Counted from the first letter of the stretch, positions 26,006-34,897 are shown. The stretch is 64,000 nt of DNA from Tessaracoccus aquimaris (GCF_001997345.1 NZ_CP019606.1:1426001-1490000); one strand, 5' to 3'. Notes: a model not told the origin generated them from the letters alone. Translations and numbers: made by a program.

Positions 26006-29000
26006 GCGATGTTGGACAAATCGAGCGCAAGGCACAGGAGCGCGTCGTCAAGCTGTTCCAGGAGCGGCTTGAGTACGACTACCTCGGCAACTGGGAATAC
26101 CGTGTTGACAACTCCAACGTCGAGGTTGAGCTGCTGACGCAGAATCTTCGGGCCCGCGGTTACGGCGACAACGTGATTACGCGTACTCTGGACCAGCTCG
26201 GCAAGGCTGCCTCGGTCGGCGCCGGTCATGACCTATACGAGGCCAACCGGGACGTGTACCAACTGCTCCGCTACGGCGTGAAGGTCAAGCCCGGCGTTGG
26301 TGAGCAGACCGAGACAGTCTGGCTCATCGACTGGACGAACCCGAACGCCAACCACTTCGTCGTGGCCGAGGAAGTTACCGTGCTCGGTCAGCATACCAAG
26401 CGCCCTGACGTCGTGATCTATGTCAACGGCATCGCCCTGGCGACCATCGAACTCAAGCGATCAAAGGTGTCTGTCACGGAGGGCATCCGGCAGACCATCG
26501 GCAATCAGAAAGCCGAGTTCATCCGCCCGTTCTTCTCCACTGTGCAGTTCGTCTTCGCGGGCAACGACGTCGAGGGCCTGCGCTACGGCGTCATCGACAC
26601 CCCCGAGAAATACTGGCTGGAGTGGAAGGAACAGTCAGACGTCGCCGACCTGCTCGACCGTGCCCTGCTACAACTCTGCGACAAAACCCGCTTCCTTGAA
26701 CTGATTCACGACTTCATTGTCTTCGACGCGGGCGTCAAGAAGGGTCCGCGCCACAACCAGTACTTCGGCATCAAGGCCGCTCAGGAGCGCATCGCGAAGC
26801 GCGAAGGCGGCATCATTTGGCATACCCAGGGCTCTGGCAAGAGCCTGACGATGGTGTGGCTTGCCAAGTGGGTTCGGGAACATCAGGACGATGCGAGGGT
26901 CCTGCTGATCACTGACCGCACCGAGCTTGATGATCAGATAGAGAAGGTGTTCAACGGCGTCAACGAGCAGATCTACCGGACATCGAGTGGCGCTGACCTA
27001 CTAGGCACACTGAACCAGACACAGGAGTGGCTGATCTGCTCTCTGGTCCACAAGTTCCGAGGCGGCGACGACGACCAGGCGCTCGACGATGCTGGCGAGG
27101 ACTTCATCGCCGAGCTGAACGCCAAGATCCCAAAGGACTTCAAGGCCAAAGGCAACATCTTCGTCTTCGTCGACGAGGCTCACCGCACCCAGTCCGGCAA
27201 GATGCACACGGCCATGAAGCAGCTCCTGCCGGAGGCCATGTTCATCGGCTTCACTGGCACCCCACTGCTCAAGGCCGACAAGGCCACCAGCATTGAAACC
27301 TTCGGCTCCTTCATCCACACCTACAAGTTCGACGAGGCCGTCGAGGACGGCGTCGTACTGGACCTACGCTATGAGGCCCGCAACATCGACCAGAACCTCA
27401 CGTCGCCAGCCCAGGTCGACAAGTGGTTCGAGGTCAAGACCAAGGGCATGACCGACCTCTCCAAGGCCGAGCTCAAGAAGCGCTGGGGCACCATGCAGAA
27501 GGTCGTCTCAAGCGAGCCGCGCGCCAAGCAGATCGTCAACGACATCCTGCTGGACATGGAGACCAAGCCGCGCCTGATGGACGGGCACGGCAACGCGATG
27601 CTTGTCGGCGGCAGCATCTACCAAGCCTGCAAGTTCTACGAGCTGTTCTGCAACGCCGGCTTCAAGGGCAGGTGCGCCATCGTCACCAGCTACGTCCCCA
27701 ATGCCAGCGACATCTCCAAGGAAGACTCCGGCGAAGGAAAGACCGAGAAGATCCGCCAGTACGACATCTACCGCAAGATGCTTGCCGACTACTTCGACGA
27801 ACCCGAAGACGTCGCTGTCAACAAGGTCGAGGAGTTCGAGAAGGCTGTCAAGAAGCAGTTCATCGAGAACCCAGGTCAGATGCGACTCCTGATCGTGGTT
27901 GACAAGCTGCTCACCGGGTTCGACGCTCCGAGTGCCACCTACCTCTACATCGACAAGAAGATGCGCGATCACGGCCTCTTCCAAGCCATTTGCCGAGTCA
28001 ACCGTCTCGACGGTGACGACAAGGACTACGGCTACATCATCGACTACCAAGACCTCTTCAACTCGCTCGAGGACGCCATCACGGACTACACGTCGGGGGC
28101 TCTGGACGGCTACGAAAAGAAGGACATCGAAGGCCTTCTCAGCGACCGTATCGAGAAGGCGCGCGAAGATCTCGACGACGCCCTAGAGCGCGTCCGCGCC
28201 CTCGTGGAGGCCGTGGCTTCGCCGCGAAACACACTGCAGTACCAGCAGTACTTCTGCGCGATGGAGCAAGGCAACGCCGAGCAACTCAAGGCCAACGAAC
28301 CCAAGCGCGTCGAGCTCTATAAGGCAGTCGCCGCCGTGGCCCGAGCCTTCGCGAACCTCGCAAACGAGATGACCGAAGCGGGGTACAGCGAGGCCGAGGC
28401 AGAAGCGATCAAGAAGGAGATCGCCCACTACGTCGACGTTCGGGCGGAGGTGAAGCTCGGCGCCGGTGAGGACGTCGACTTCAAACAGTACGAAGCCGGT
28501 ATGCGGTTCCTCCTCGACACCTACATCCAGGCGAGCGCATCCGAGATAGTCTCCAACTTCGAGGACACCGGGCTCATCGACCTCATCGTCAAGCTCGGCG
28601 CAGGAGCGATCGATAAGCTGCCTGCGGGCATCAGGAACAGCCCTGAAGCAGTGGCCGAGACGATCACCAACAACATGCGCAAGGTGATCATCGATGAGCG
28701 CGCGATGAACCCGAAGTACTACGACAAGATGAGCGAACTACTGGACGCCCTCATCGAGGAGCGACGCCAGCAGGCGATCGACTACCAGGAATACCTCGCC
28801 AAGTTGCTCGATGCTGCCAAGCAGCTCGGCACGAAGGAGTCCGACACCAAGTATCCGGACTGGGCGGACAACGGCGCCAAGCGCGCCTTGATCGACTTCT
28901 TCTTCCCCGACGACCACCTCGCGATCGAGATCGACACCATCGTTCGGCACACCAAGCCCGACGCTTGGGTTGGCAACCCGATCAAGGAGCGCAAGGTCAA

Positions 29001-29094
29001 GAACGCTATCCGCTCCAACCTCGGCGACCGCTTCGACGAGGCCAAACTCAACGAACTCTTCGAACTGGTGAAGGCGCGCCGTGAGTACAGCTAG
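26002..29094 (+). CDS. hsdR: Type I restriction enzyme, endonuclease/translocase subunit
   Basis: A 1030-residue motor and nuclease subunit. The N-terminal nuclease has RPDVVIYVNGIALATIELKR, holding the D...E-x-K of the PD-(D/E)xK fold. The helicase-like motor has Walker A TQGSGKSLTM, DEAH-like box FVDEAHRTQSGKMH, and FIGFTGTPLL, then a second RecA-like domain with LLTGFDAPSATYLYIDKKM and QAICRVNRL. The C-terminal part is the helical HsdM-contact domain. Length fits the EcoR124I family (about 1040). It starts by a 4-bp overlap with hsdS. It cuts unmethylated foreign DNA remote from the recognition site. Confidence 0.95.
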   Translation: MSDVGQIERKAQERVVKLFQERLEYDYLGNWEYRVDNSNVEVELLTQNLRARGYGDNVITRTLDQLGKAASVGAGHDLYEANRDVYQLLRYGVKVKPGVGEQTETVWLIDWTNPNANHFVVAEEVTVLGQHTKRPDVVIYVNGIALATIELKRSKVSVTEGIRQTIGNQKAEFIRPFFSTVQFVFAGNDVEGLRYGVIDTPEKYWLEWKEQSDVADLLDRALLQLCDKTRFLELIHDFIVFDAGVKKGPRHNQYFGIKAAQERIAKREGGIIWHTQGSGKSLTMVWLAKWVREHQDDARVLLITDRTELDDQIEKVFNGVNEQIYRTSSGADLLGTLNQTQEWLICSLVHKFRGGDDDQALDDAGEDFIAELNAKIPKDFKAKGNIFVFVDEAHRTQSGKMHTAMKQLLPEAMFIGFTGTPLLKADKATSIETFGSFIHTYKFDEAVEDGVVLDLRYEARNIDQNLTSPAQVDKWFEVKTKGMTDLSKAELKKRWGTMQKVVSSEPRAKQIVNDILLDMETKPRLMDGHGNAMLVGGSIYQACKFYELFCNAGFKGRCAIVTSYVPNASDISKEDSGEGKTEKIRQYDIYRKMLADYFDEPEDVAVNKVEEFEKAVKKQFIENPGQMRLLIVVDKLLTGFDAPSATYLYIDKKMRDHGLFQAICRVNRLDGDDKDYGYIIDYQDLFNSLEDAITDYTSGALDGYEKKDIEGLLSDRIEKAREDLDDALERVRALVEAVASPRNTLQYQQYFCAMEQGNAEQLKANEPKRVELYKAVAAVARAFANLANEMTEAGYSEAEAEAIKKEIAHYVDVRAEVKLGAGEDVDFKQYEAGMRFLLDTYIQASASEIVSNFEDTGLIDLIVKLGAGAIDKLPAGIRNSPEAVAETITNNMRKVIIDERAMNPKYYDKMSELLDALIEERRQQAIDYQEYLAKLLDAAKQLGTKESDTKYPDWADNGAKRALIDFFFPDDHLAIEIDTIVRHTKPDAWVGNPIKERKVKNAIRSNLGDRFDEAKLNELFELVKARREYS

Positions 29095-29812
29095 TGCTTA
29101 CCTGACCATTCGGGGTATAGAGATCGACGTCATCTACAAGGACATCAAGAATCTTCACATCGGCGTCTACCCACCGCTCGGACGTGTGCGCGTGGCTGCA
29201 CCTACGCGGCTGAACGACGACCAGGTTAGACTCGCCGTGATCCAGCGACTGCCATGGATCAAGCGTCAGCGCGAGCAGCTCAAGGCTGCGCCGCGTCAGA
29301 CGGAACGAGAGATGATCACTGGAGAGTCCCACTACGTCTGGGGTCTCCGCAAACGATTGAAGGTCGTCGAGCGGAACGGCCGCACCCATCTCGAAGTCGA
29401 CGGCGACCGATTACTGCTCTACACGCCCGGCGAGGCCACAGCCGAGCAACGCCGGACGGCACTCGATCAGTGGTACCGAGGGCAGCTGCGTGAAGCCATT
29501 CCCGCAGTCCTAAACACTTGGGAGCAGAAGTTGGAAGTGTCAGTCCCAAAGTGGACAATCCGACGTATGAAGACAAAATGGGGGTCGTGCAACAGGGAGA
29601 CCCGGCACCTGTGGTTCAACGTGGAGCTGGCGAAGAAGCACCCCGACTGCCTTGAGTACGTCGTCGTTCACGAGATGGCTCACTACTTCGAGCGCAACCA
29701 CGGTGAGCTCTTCACTAGACTGATGGACAAGTATTTGCCTGACTGGCGAACTCGTCGTGATCGGCTCAACGACGCTCCATTGGCCGACGAGCGGTGGAAG
29801 GGGGACCGCTGA
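29081..29812 (+). CDS. SprT/YgjP-like zinc metallopeptidase linked to type I R-M
   Basis: A 243-residue DUF45/YgjP-type protein. The zinc motif is VVVHEMAHYFERNHGE (HExxH plus a downstream His). The family-typical RRMKTKWGSCN stands upstream, and GVYPPLGRVRVAAPTRL with LPWIKRQREQL are usual N-terminal features. The GTG start overlaps hsdR by 14 bp. Such peptidases are often found beside hsdR; the role is unknown and could involve processing or removal of R-M subunits or DNA-protein crosslinks. All zinc ligands appear present. Confidence 0.88.
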   Translation: MSTASAYLTIRGIEIDVIYKDIKNLHIGVYPPLGRVRVAAPTRLNDDQVRLAVIQRLPWIKRQREQLKAAPRQTEREMITGESHYVWGLRKRLKVVERNGRTHLEVDGDRLLLYTPGEATAEQRRTALDQWYRGQLREAIPAVLNTWEQKLEVSVPKWTIRRMKTKWGSCNRETRHLWFNVELAKKHPDCLEYVVVHEMAHYFERNHGELFTRLMDKYLPDWRTRRDRLNDAPLADERWKGDR

Positions 29813-31593
29813 TGGAGATTCGCCGCATCGAGATTCGGAATTTCAGAGGCGTTAGGAGTCTTATCTGGAAAATCCCAGCGGGGCGCCATTTCCTAGCACT
29901 CATCGGACCGGGCGACAGCACGAAGTCGAGCATACTGACTGCCGTCGATATGGCACTCAGCGATCGATGGAACCTGTCGTTTTCGGATTCCGACTTCTAT
30001 CAGGCAGACGTGACACAGCAGATCTCGATACGGGTAACGCTGACCGGTCTTCCGCCTGAACTTCGACAACACAACGTGCTCGGCTTGCATCTGAGTGGCC
30101 TCGACGCCAACGGCGAGCTCCATCAAGATCCAGCAGATGACCACGAAGCGTGCGTCACAATATGTCTGTCAGTCGACAGTGAGTTGGAGCCAAGATGGAC
30201 GATCTTCCGACCTGACAAGAACTCAGAGGAGGTCACAGTCACGTCGGCTGTGCGTCGCCTGATCGGCACCTACAAGGTGGACGAACGAATTGACGCCCAT
30301 CTGCGATGGACCAAGACATCCGCTCTGGGTCGCCTCACTGAAGGTAAGCACGGCACCGCGAAGCTTCTCGTCGAGGCAAACCGCTCTGCGCATGCAGCCG
30401 TTGCGGACGCGATTCCGGAAGCGCTTCAGCAACTCACAAAGACGATCCAAGGCAAGATGCACGACTTGGGTAGTGGGGAGTTTAAGGGCCTGCGACCTGG
30501 CCTCGACCATTCCCTCACGAACTCAACAGGAAATCTAGCACTGTACGAAGGCAGCGTCCCGCTGACCAACTACGGCCTCGGTAGCCGCCGGCTCGCTGGT
30601 ATCGCAGCGCAGCAGTTGGCCCACGATGGTAAGGCATTCCTCCTTGTAGACGAGATCGAGTATGGCCTTGAGCCCCACCGTCTAGTGAACCTGCTCTCGC
30701 AACTGCGCCGCTCAGACATCCCGGGCCAGGTCTTCATCACGACTCACTCTCCGACTGTTCTCAGGCATCTTGCTCCAGGTGATCTCGCTGTGGTTCGTTC
30801 GTTCCCGAACGGTCATGTTGAGGTGAAGTGCCTGGACCCGGACGAGGAAGAGATTCAGAAGCTCTTGCGAGCTTCCCCTGACGCCTTCCTCGCACGGCGA
30901 ATCGCAATAGGTGAAGGGAAGACAGAATACGGGCTTCTGCTGGGTCTCTTGGATCGCTGGGACGATGAAGTAGCAGGAAGCGGTGCGCCTGTCAGCGCGT
31001 CGCTCGGGGTGGTGGCAGTCGAAGGAAGTGGATCGGAGACAGTACGGCGTGGGGAGATCCTCATCGGCCTCGGGTACGAGGTCACTTTGTTGCTCGACAG
31101 CGACGTGGCGGATGTCAACGTCGCGGCTGATTCTCTCGCTGTGCTGCCAGGGGCAGCCGTTGTTAGGTGGCAAGATGGATTCAACCTTGAACGAGCACTC
31201 TGCGAGATCCTCGATGTTCAGGGACTGACTGCGCTCATTCGGTTAGGTATCGAACTGTCGGAGCATCCCGAGGACGGGGAAGCTAACTTCCTCTCACACC
31301 TGAAGCACTTCGGCCTTCCGAGCGAGCTTGCTGACTTGGAGGTCAGCAGCTGGATCAGTGCGAGCTTCACGCTCGCCCAAGCGCGCGAACTTGTCGCAAG
31401 GGTCGCGAGCAAGAAGAGTTGGTTCAAACAGGTGCATCGTGGACGTGCTCTAGCCTCACACTTCATGACAGCTCGACACTTGGAGGGTTCGAATGAACTC
31501 GGCAAGGTGAACGACCTTCGAGCAGCAATCTACGATCCCAGGCCGACGCGAGCTGAGAATGACGAACTCGTGGAGGGCGAGTCCGCGCCGTGA
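29812..31593 (+). CDS. OLD-type AAA ATPase with TOPRIM nuclease domain (GajA-like)
   Basis: A 593-residue protein with an ABC-type ATPase and a C-terminal TOPRIM. The start at 29812 (MEIRRIEIRNFRG) overlaps the upstream stop as TGATG. Walker A is unusual: residues 32-40 read GPGDSTKSS, with Thr in place of the Gly before Lys. Signature-like NYGLGSRR is near 253, Walker B FLLVDEIEYGLE near 276-287, and the H-loop THSPT near 311. The TOPRIM shows EGKTE (368-372) and LLLDSDVADVN (426-436), the Glu and Asp-x-Asp metal ligands. Together with the helicase next to it this matches class 2 OLD, that is the GajA half of Gabija: ATP-controlled DNA nicking in phage defence. Functional identity is inferred. 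Confidence 0.82.
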   Translation: MEIRRIEIRNFRGVRSLIWKIPAGRHFLALIGPGDSTKSSILTAVDMALSDRWNLSFSDSDFYQADVTQQISIRVTLTGLPPELRQHNVLGLHLSGLDANGELHQDPADDHEACVTICLSVDSELEPRWTIFRPDKNSEEVTVTSAVRRLIGTYKVDERIDAHLRWTKTSALGRLTEGKHGTAKLLVEANRSAHAAVADAIPEALQQLTKTIQGKMHDLGSGEFKGLRPGLDHSLTNSTGNLALYEGSVPLTNYGLGSRRLAGIAAQQLAHDGKAFLLVDEIEYGLEPHRLVNLLSQLRRSDIPGQVFITTHSPTVLRHLAPGDLAVVRSFPNGHVEVKCLDPDEEEIQKLLRASPDAFLARRIAIGEGKTEYGLLLGLLDRWDDEVAGSGAPVSASLGVVAVEGSGSETVRRGEILIGLGYEVTLLLDSDVADVNVAADSLAVLPGAAVVRWQDGFNLERALCEILDVQGLTALIRLGIELSEHPEDGEANFLSHLKHFGLPSELADLEVSSWISASFTLAQARELVARVASKKSWFKQVHRGRALASHFMTARHLEGSNELGKVNDLRAAIYDPRPTRAENDELVEGESAP

Positions 31594-33026
31594 GCGCTCT
31601 TAGCCTTTTGGACAGCCTACCCGCCTCGATCGAGCTGGCGGCTGGCGGCGGCAAGACATGGATGTTAGCCGATACCGTGCGAAGCATTGCAGGGGGTGAA
31701 GGCCGCGCATTGATCCTTACTCATACGGTGGCTGGTCTGCATTCAATACGTTCCAAACTCCGGGAATTTGAAGTTTCGGCCGACGCGTATCGCGTCGCCA
31801 CACTAACCAGCTTGGCGATCGAGCTTGTAAGTGCCTACTCATCGCACGCCGATTTCGCGGTTCCCGAGAATGTTGATCTCACTCGTTCAGGTGAATATAT
31901 CCAAGGCGCCATAGCCGTACTTCAACGACAGCATATCCGTGACGTCTTCAGTCTCAGCTACACGCATCTTCTCGTCGATGAATATCAGGATTGCTCTACG
32001 AGCCAACATGCACTTGTGTACGCACTTAGGACTGCGATTCCTCAAACCGCCGTCTTCGGCGACCGATTACAGAGCATATTCGGGTTTGCGGACCCGATCG
32101 TTGACTGGGGTTCGGACGTCCTGCCACACTTCCCGGCCTTCCCTGTGAGTCATGTCCCGTGGCGTTGGCTGGGCCACAACGAAGAACTAGGTGAATGGCT
32201 CGTCGCGCTACGGTCGCAACTAACCGTCGGCAACGTGGTCGATTTTAGCCGCGATCTGCCAAGCGGCGTGGCATTCCTCCCGAGGACAACTTCAGGGTTT
32301 GAGCTCGTCGATGCCGCACGAAAGCGCCGCGGCGACGGCGAGACCGTCGTCGTGATCACGGCACCTCACTTGCACTCCGCGCGAGCGGTCGCCTCGCGAT
32401 TGCCTGGGTATGCCGTAATGGAGGAACTGGGCGGCAGCTTCATGTTCAAGCGTCTCGGTGCCTTGGCTGACCTTGATCCCAGCGACTATGCGACGTGGCT
32501 TGTGGCGACAGCCAAGGAGTGCTTCACCGGTTATGGAAAGCTCGACAAGGGGGTACTGGGTCGGATGTGCAAAGGTCAGCCGGTGACGACGCTCAAGCGT
32601 CCGGGGCTTGAGAGAACCCTCGCCGTGATTGATCTAGTTCGGACAGCGCCGGAGCTCGGCGTGCTGGCGACCGCCATGAATGAAATCCGTCAAGGGAGGG
32701 AAGCGCAACTCCACTCGCGCGAGGCGTGGCTCGACATGACCGCCGTCGTTGAGGCCTGCGCGGTAGACCCAGAACGAGGCATGTTGGCTGAACTCTCACG
32801 TGTTCGAGAACGCGTGCGTCACGGTGGGCGTCGGCGCCAGCTGCACACGGTGTCTCGCACCGTGCTTATCAAGGGGCTGGAGTATGACCACGTCATCATC
32901 CCGAACATCGCTGATATCAGAGACGTCTGTAATCTCTACGTCGCGCTCACCCGCGCTCGGAAGAGCATCACGATTATCGGGCAGACCCCGAGGGTGACTC
33001 TTACGGAGACTCTAAGAAGGCATTGA
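31590..33026 (+). CDS. UvrD-like helicase partner (GajB-like)
   Basis: A 478-residue superfamily 1 helicase, shorter than housekeeping UvrD. Walker A is LAAGGGKTWMLAD, motif II LLVDEYQDCSTSQHALV, motif III VFGDRLQSIFGF. Motif V has VLIKGLEYDHVIIPN and motif VI VALTRARKSITIIG. The size and GTGA overlap with the OLD/TOPRIM gene fit GajB, the nucleotide or DNA-end sensing partner in Gabija systems. It lacks the 1B/2B bulk of replication helicases. It ends the operon that begins with hsdM. Confidence 0.82.
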   Translation: MSALSLLDSLPASIELAAGGGKTWMLADTVRSIAGGEGRALILTHTVAGLHSIRSKLREFEVSADAYRVATLTSLAIELVSAYSSHADFAVPENVDLTRSGEYIQGAIAVLQRQHIRDVFSLSYTHLLVDEYQDCSTSQHALVYALRTAIPQTAVFGDRLQSIFGFADPIVDWGSDVLPHFPAFPVSHVPWRWLGHNEELGEWLVALRSQLTVGNVVDFSRDLPSGVAFLPRTTSGFELVDAARKRRGDGETVVVITAPHLHSARAVASRLPGYAVMEELGGSFMFKRLGALADLDPSDYATWLVATAKECFTGYGKLDKGVLGRMCKGQPVTTLKRPGLERTLAVIDLVRTAPELGVLATAMNEIRQGREAQLHSREAWLDMTAVVEACAVDPERGMLAELSRVRERVRHGGRRRQLHTVSRTVLIKGLEYDHVIIPNIADIRDVCNLYVALTRARKSITIIGQTPRVTLTETLRRH

Positions 33027-33857
33027 TACTCGTAGTGAAGTGAGGGTAGCCATGACCATCGTTCGGTGCACGATGACCTCAACCTGCGCTGTCGCCGGAA
33101 GCACGGCTTCGTTCCGCCACGTCACCGTCCTTGCGGGAGCGCTCCGGCCTTGTACGGCGACTGTTAACACCTTGTCCGTCGCTTGGCGACGAGGCTTGTC
33201 TTCCAGCAACGGCTTCAGTCTTGGCATCGCTATGACGTCCAGCGTATTTCGGTACGTGCCGTCTTCTGCCGCCAGGGATCTGTGTTCTCGGAGGTCGACT
33301 ACAGCTTCCTCGGCGCTGTCTTCGTCCGCCCAGATCCACAACGTGATCTTCGGCGGCTCGGTGGGTAGCTGGGCAAAGTCCATCTGCTCAATCCGTAGGT
33401 AAAGCTGTTCGTCCTCGCCGTTGGCTAGCGTGAGAGTGAGAAGTTCTCGCCCGAGTCTTCCCCGTACGTTTGCGATGGCAGCGAGGTCCTCCGCGATTGT
33501 GCGGAGGCCCCGATCGGACCATCGCCGGATGGTGCGTTGATCTTGGTAATCGAAGTGTTCCGCGGTGAGTGTGAGCCGCTCCAAGACGGTGTCGGCAGGA
33601 GACGAGATGCTGAGAGCCCCAGCCGCTTCGTACTTTGTGCCATTGGCGTAGCGCGCCAGCTCACGACGAAGGACCATGTAGGCCTCCAGCAGATCCCCCT
33701 CTCCGCAGAGCTGAACAAGCCGCGGGTACGTACTGAGTCCAGGCATAGTCAGTCGGCCATGACGAGCGCGCAGGGCTTGTAGCTCCAAATGAGTGTCCTC
33801 GACCACCGCCGGATCAACGGTCGGTACGTATGGCTCATTGGCCGGAGGCTCCTCCAT
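33012..33857 (-). CDS. Hypothetical protein convergent with the defence operon
   Basis: A 281-residue protein starting MEEPPANEPYVPTVDPAVV. A helical N-terminal half (LSTYPRLVQLCGEGDLLEAY; DQRTIRRWSDRGLRTIAEDL) is followed by a beta-rich half (YLRIEQMDFAQLPTEPPKI; VTWRNEAVLPATAQVEVI). No motif of a known enzyme is visible; the RRWSDRGLRTIAED stretch could be a DNA-binding helix pair. Its 3' end overlaps the helicase by 15 bp, so expression of one may impede the other. No family recognised. Confidence 0.55.
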   Translation of the reverse strand: MEEPPANEPYVPTVDPAVVEDTHLELQALRARHGRLTMPGLSTYPRLVQLCGEGDLLEAYMVLRRELARYANGTKYEAAGALSISSPADTVLERLTLTAEHFDYQDQRTIRRWSDRGLRTIAEDLAAIANVRGRLGRELLTLTLANGEDEQLYLRIEQMDFAQLPTEPPKITLWIWADEDSAEEAVVDLREHRSLAAEDGTYRNTLDVIAMPRLKPLLEDKPRRQATDKVLTVAVQGRSAPARTVTWRNEAVLPATAQVEVIVHRTMVMATLTSLRVSMPS

Positions 33858-33947
33858 GCAAGGGATTCTGCCATCTGACGCCGGTCGAGAACTGTCACTT
33901 TTGTGTCACGACGCGCCCCCACGCTGTGGCCTTGACTGGTCTCACCG

Positions 33948-33966
33948 CCCGAAAGCCGGTTTCGGG
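33948..33966. promoter_or_regulatory. Hairpin before mobile-element small-gene operon
   Basis: CCCGAAA-gccgg-TTTCGGG is a perfect 7-bp stem with a 5-base loop, 24 bp before the start at 33991 and just after a TTGACT that could be a -35. It may be an mRNA leader structure or a protein site. Confidence 0.4.
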
Positions 33967-33990
33967 CAACTGTCCAGAAGGAGTCACCTC

Positions 33991-34326
33991 ATGTCCAACA
34001 TTCAGCCCTACACCCCGGCCGCCGGCTCGGGGGCCTCATCGCTCTCGCCCTGGTCGTCTCAGGGCCGGGCGCTGTCCCGCATCGTCTCGCGAGCCGAGCT
34101 GCAGGTGGCCAACCTGGCCGCCGAAGCCCACGTAGAGTCGGCCAAGCTCGATGCCATCGATCAGGTCACGCAGCGCGCCCTCCAGGGCACTGCCATGGTG
34201 GCGCAGCTGGAGAGCCAGCTGGCCGAAGCCGTGCCGAGTGCGGCCTTCCGTCTGGCCCAGATCGGCCAGGCTCACACGCTGGCCATGGTCGGGGAGGTCC
34301 ACAGCTTCGGAAGGGGCCTGCGGTGA
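33991..34326 (+). CDS. Small helical protein of mobile element, unknown
   Basis: A 111-residue protein with AGAAGGAG upstream. The N-terminus is low-complexity (PAAGSGASSLSPWSSQGR); residues 30-95 form a long amphipathic helix rich in Ala, Gln and Glu (QVANLAAEAHVESAKLDAID; AMVAQLESQLAEAVPSAAF). A coiled coil is likely. It overlaps the next small membrane gene by 4 bp. Such trios of small proteins commonly open conjugation modules in actinobacterial elements, but this exact family is not known to me. Confidence 0.65.
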   Translation: MSNIQPYTPAAGSGASSLSPWSSQGRALSRIVSRAELQVANLAAEAHVESAKLDAIDQVTQRALQGTAMVAQLESQLAEAVPSAAFRLAQIGQAHTLAMVGEVHSFGRGLR

Positions 34327-34583
34327 GCATCATCGGCGTGGCCGTCGCACTCCTTCTCCTCGGCGTCGGAGTAGTCGTTGTCGCGTGCTTTGTCGAGCAG
34401 TGGTTGGAGGAGCGTCGGCGTCGGCAGTTGCTGGCAGACCGGGCCCTGTCTGAGGCGCGCATCCAGCTCCGGACGGCGCAGGCCACCCAGCAGCTCCTCG
34501 ACGCCGCCCGCGACTCGATGGCCTCCTCATGGCCCACGACCATCCAGGCCGAGCAGATCTGGGAGGAAGGCGACCGTGGCTGA
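34323..34583 (+). CDS. Small membrane-anchored protein of mobile element
   Basis: An 86-residue protein with GTG start. One N-terminal membrane helix (IIGVAVALLLLGVGVVVVAC) and a charged helix (FVEQWLEERRRRQLLADRAL) follow, then a soluble tail. The topology suggests a membrane anchor with a cytoplasmic helical domain. It overlaps both neighbours (4 bp and 8 bp), so the three are one unit. No family recognised. Confidence 0.62.
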   Translation: MSIIGVAVALLLLGVGVVVVACFVEQWLEERRRRQLLADRALSEARIQLRTAQATQQLLDAARDSMASSWPTTIQAEQIWEEGDRG

Positions 34584-34770
34584 CCCTTCGCCCTCATCGC
34601 TGCTGGACCGCTTGGTCGGCTGGTGTTTTGCCATCCTGCTCGCCAGCATGGCCCTCTACGGTGCAGTACTGCTCATCCAGTGCATTTGGCCGTGGCTGGT
34701 CATCGGGCTGGCGGCGGTGGGGGCGATCATCCTGGTCGGCTGGCTGGTTATCCGCTGGCGGCGCTTCTGA
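34576..34770 (+). CDS. Small two-helix membrane protein of mobile element
   Basis: A 64-residue protein with a GTG start inside the end of the preceding gene, behind a GGGAGGAAGG ribosome binding site. Two hydrophobic segments (GWCFAILLASMALYGAVLLI and LVIGLAAVGAIILVGWLVI) joined by a short turn make it a hairpin membrane protein ending in WRRF. It may form part of a transfer or surface complex. No family recognised. Confidence 0.62.
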   Translation: MADPSPSSLLDRLVGWCFAILLASMALYGAVLLIQCIWPWLVIGLAAVGAIILVGWLVIRWRRF

Positions 34771-34874
34771 CGAACCACACGTCGCTCGACGAGGGCCACG
34801 CCAGCAAGATTCTCACCGCTCGTCGTCCACCGTCTGGCTCGTTCCATCCGGTGTTGTGGAATCTGCCAAAGTCG

Positions 34875-34897
34875 TTGACCGTTTACTCAAGTAAACG
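34875..34897 (+). promoter_or_regulatory. -35 box and operator of mobile-element promoter, cut off by the IS
   Basis: TTGACC (34875-34880) is followed by the palindrome GTTTACT-CA-AGTAAAC (34881-34896) and the base G. Without the IS this 17-base spacer would run directly into CATACT, now at 36385, forming a good promoter with an operator filling its spacer. A near copy of the palindrome lies in front of the XRE gene at 42414. Confidence 0.7.
34890..34897 (+). repeat. 8-bp target-site duplication, left copy
   Basis: AGTAAACG stands immediately before the left inverted repeat of the IS and again immediately after the right one (36377-36384). A perfect 8-bp duplication is typical of ISL3-family insertion and shows the IS arrived by transposition. 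Confidence 0.9.

Noticed and set aside
29081..29812. Known named defence gene
   Set aside because: The SprT/YgjP-like peptidase is commonly linked to type I R-M but I know of no proven defence role, so no such name was given.
33858..33990. Left attachment site of the mobile element
   Set aside because: It is the natural place for the left end, but I found no sequence matching the tRNA-fMet or terminator region, so the left boundary stays undefined.
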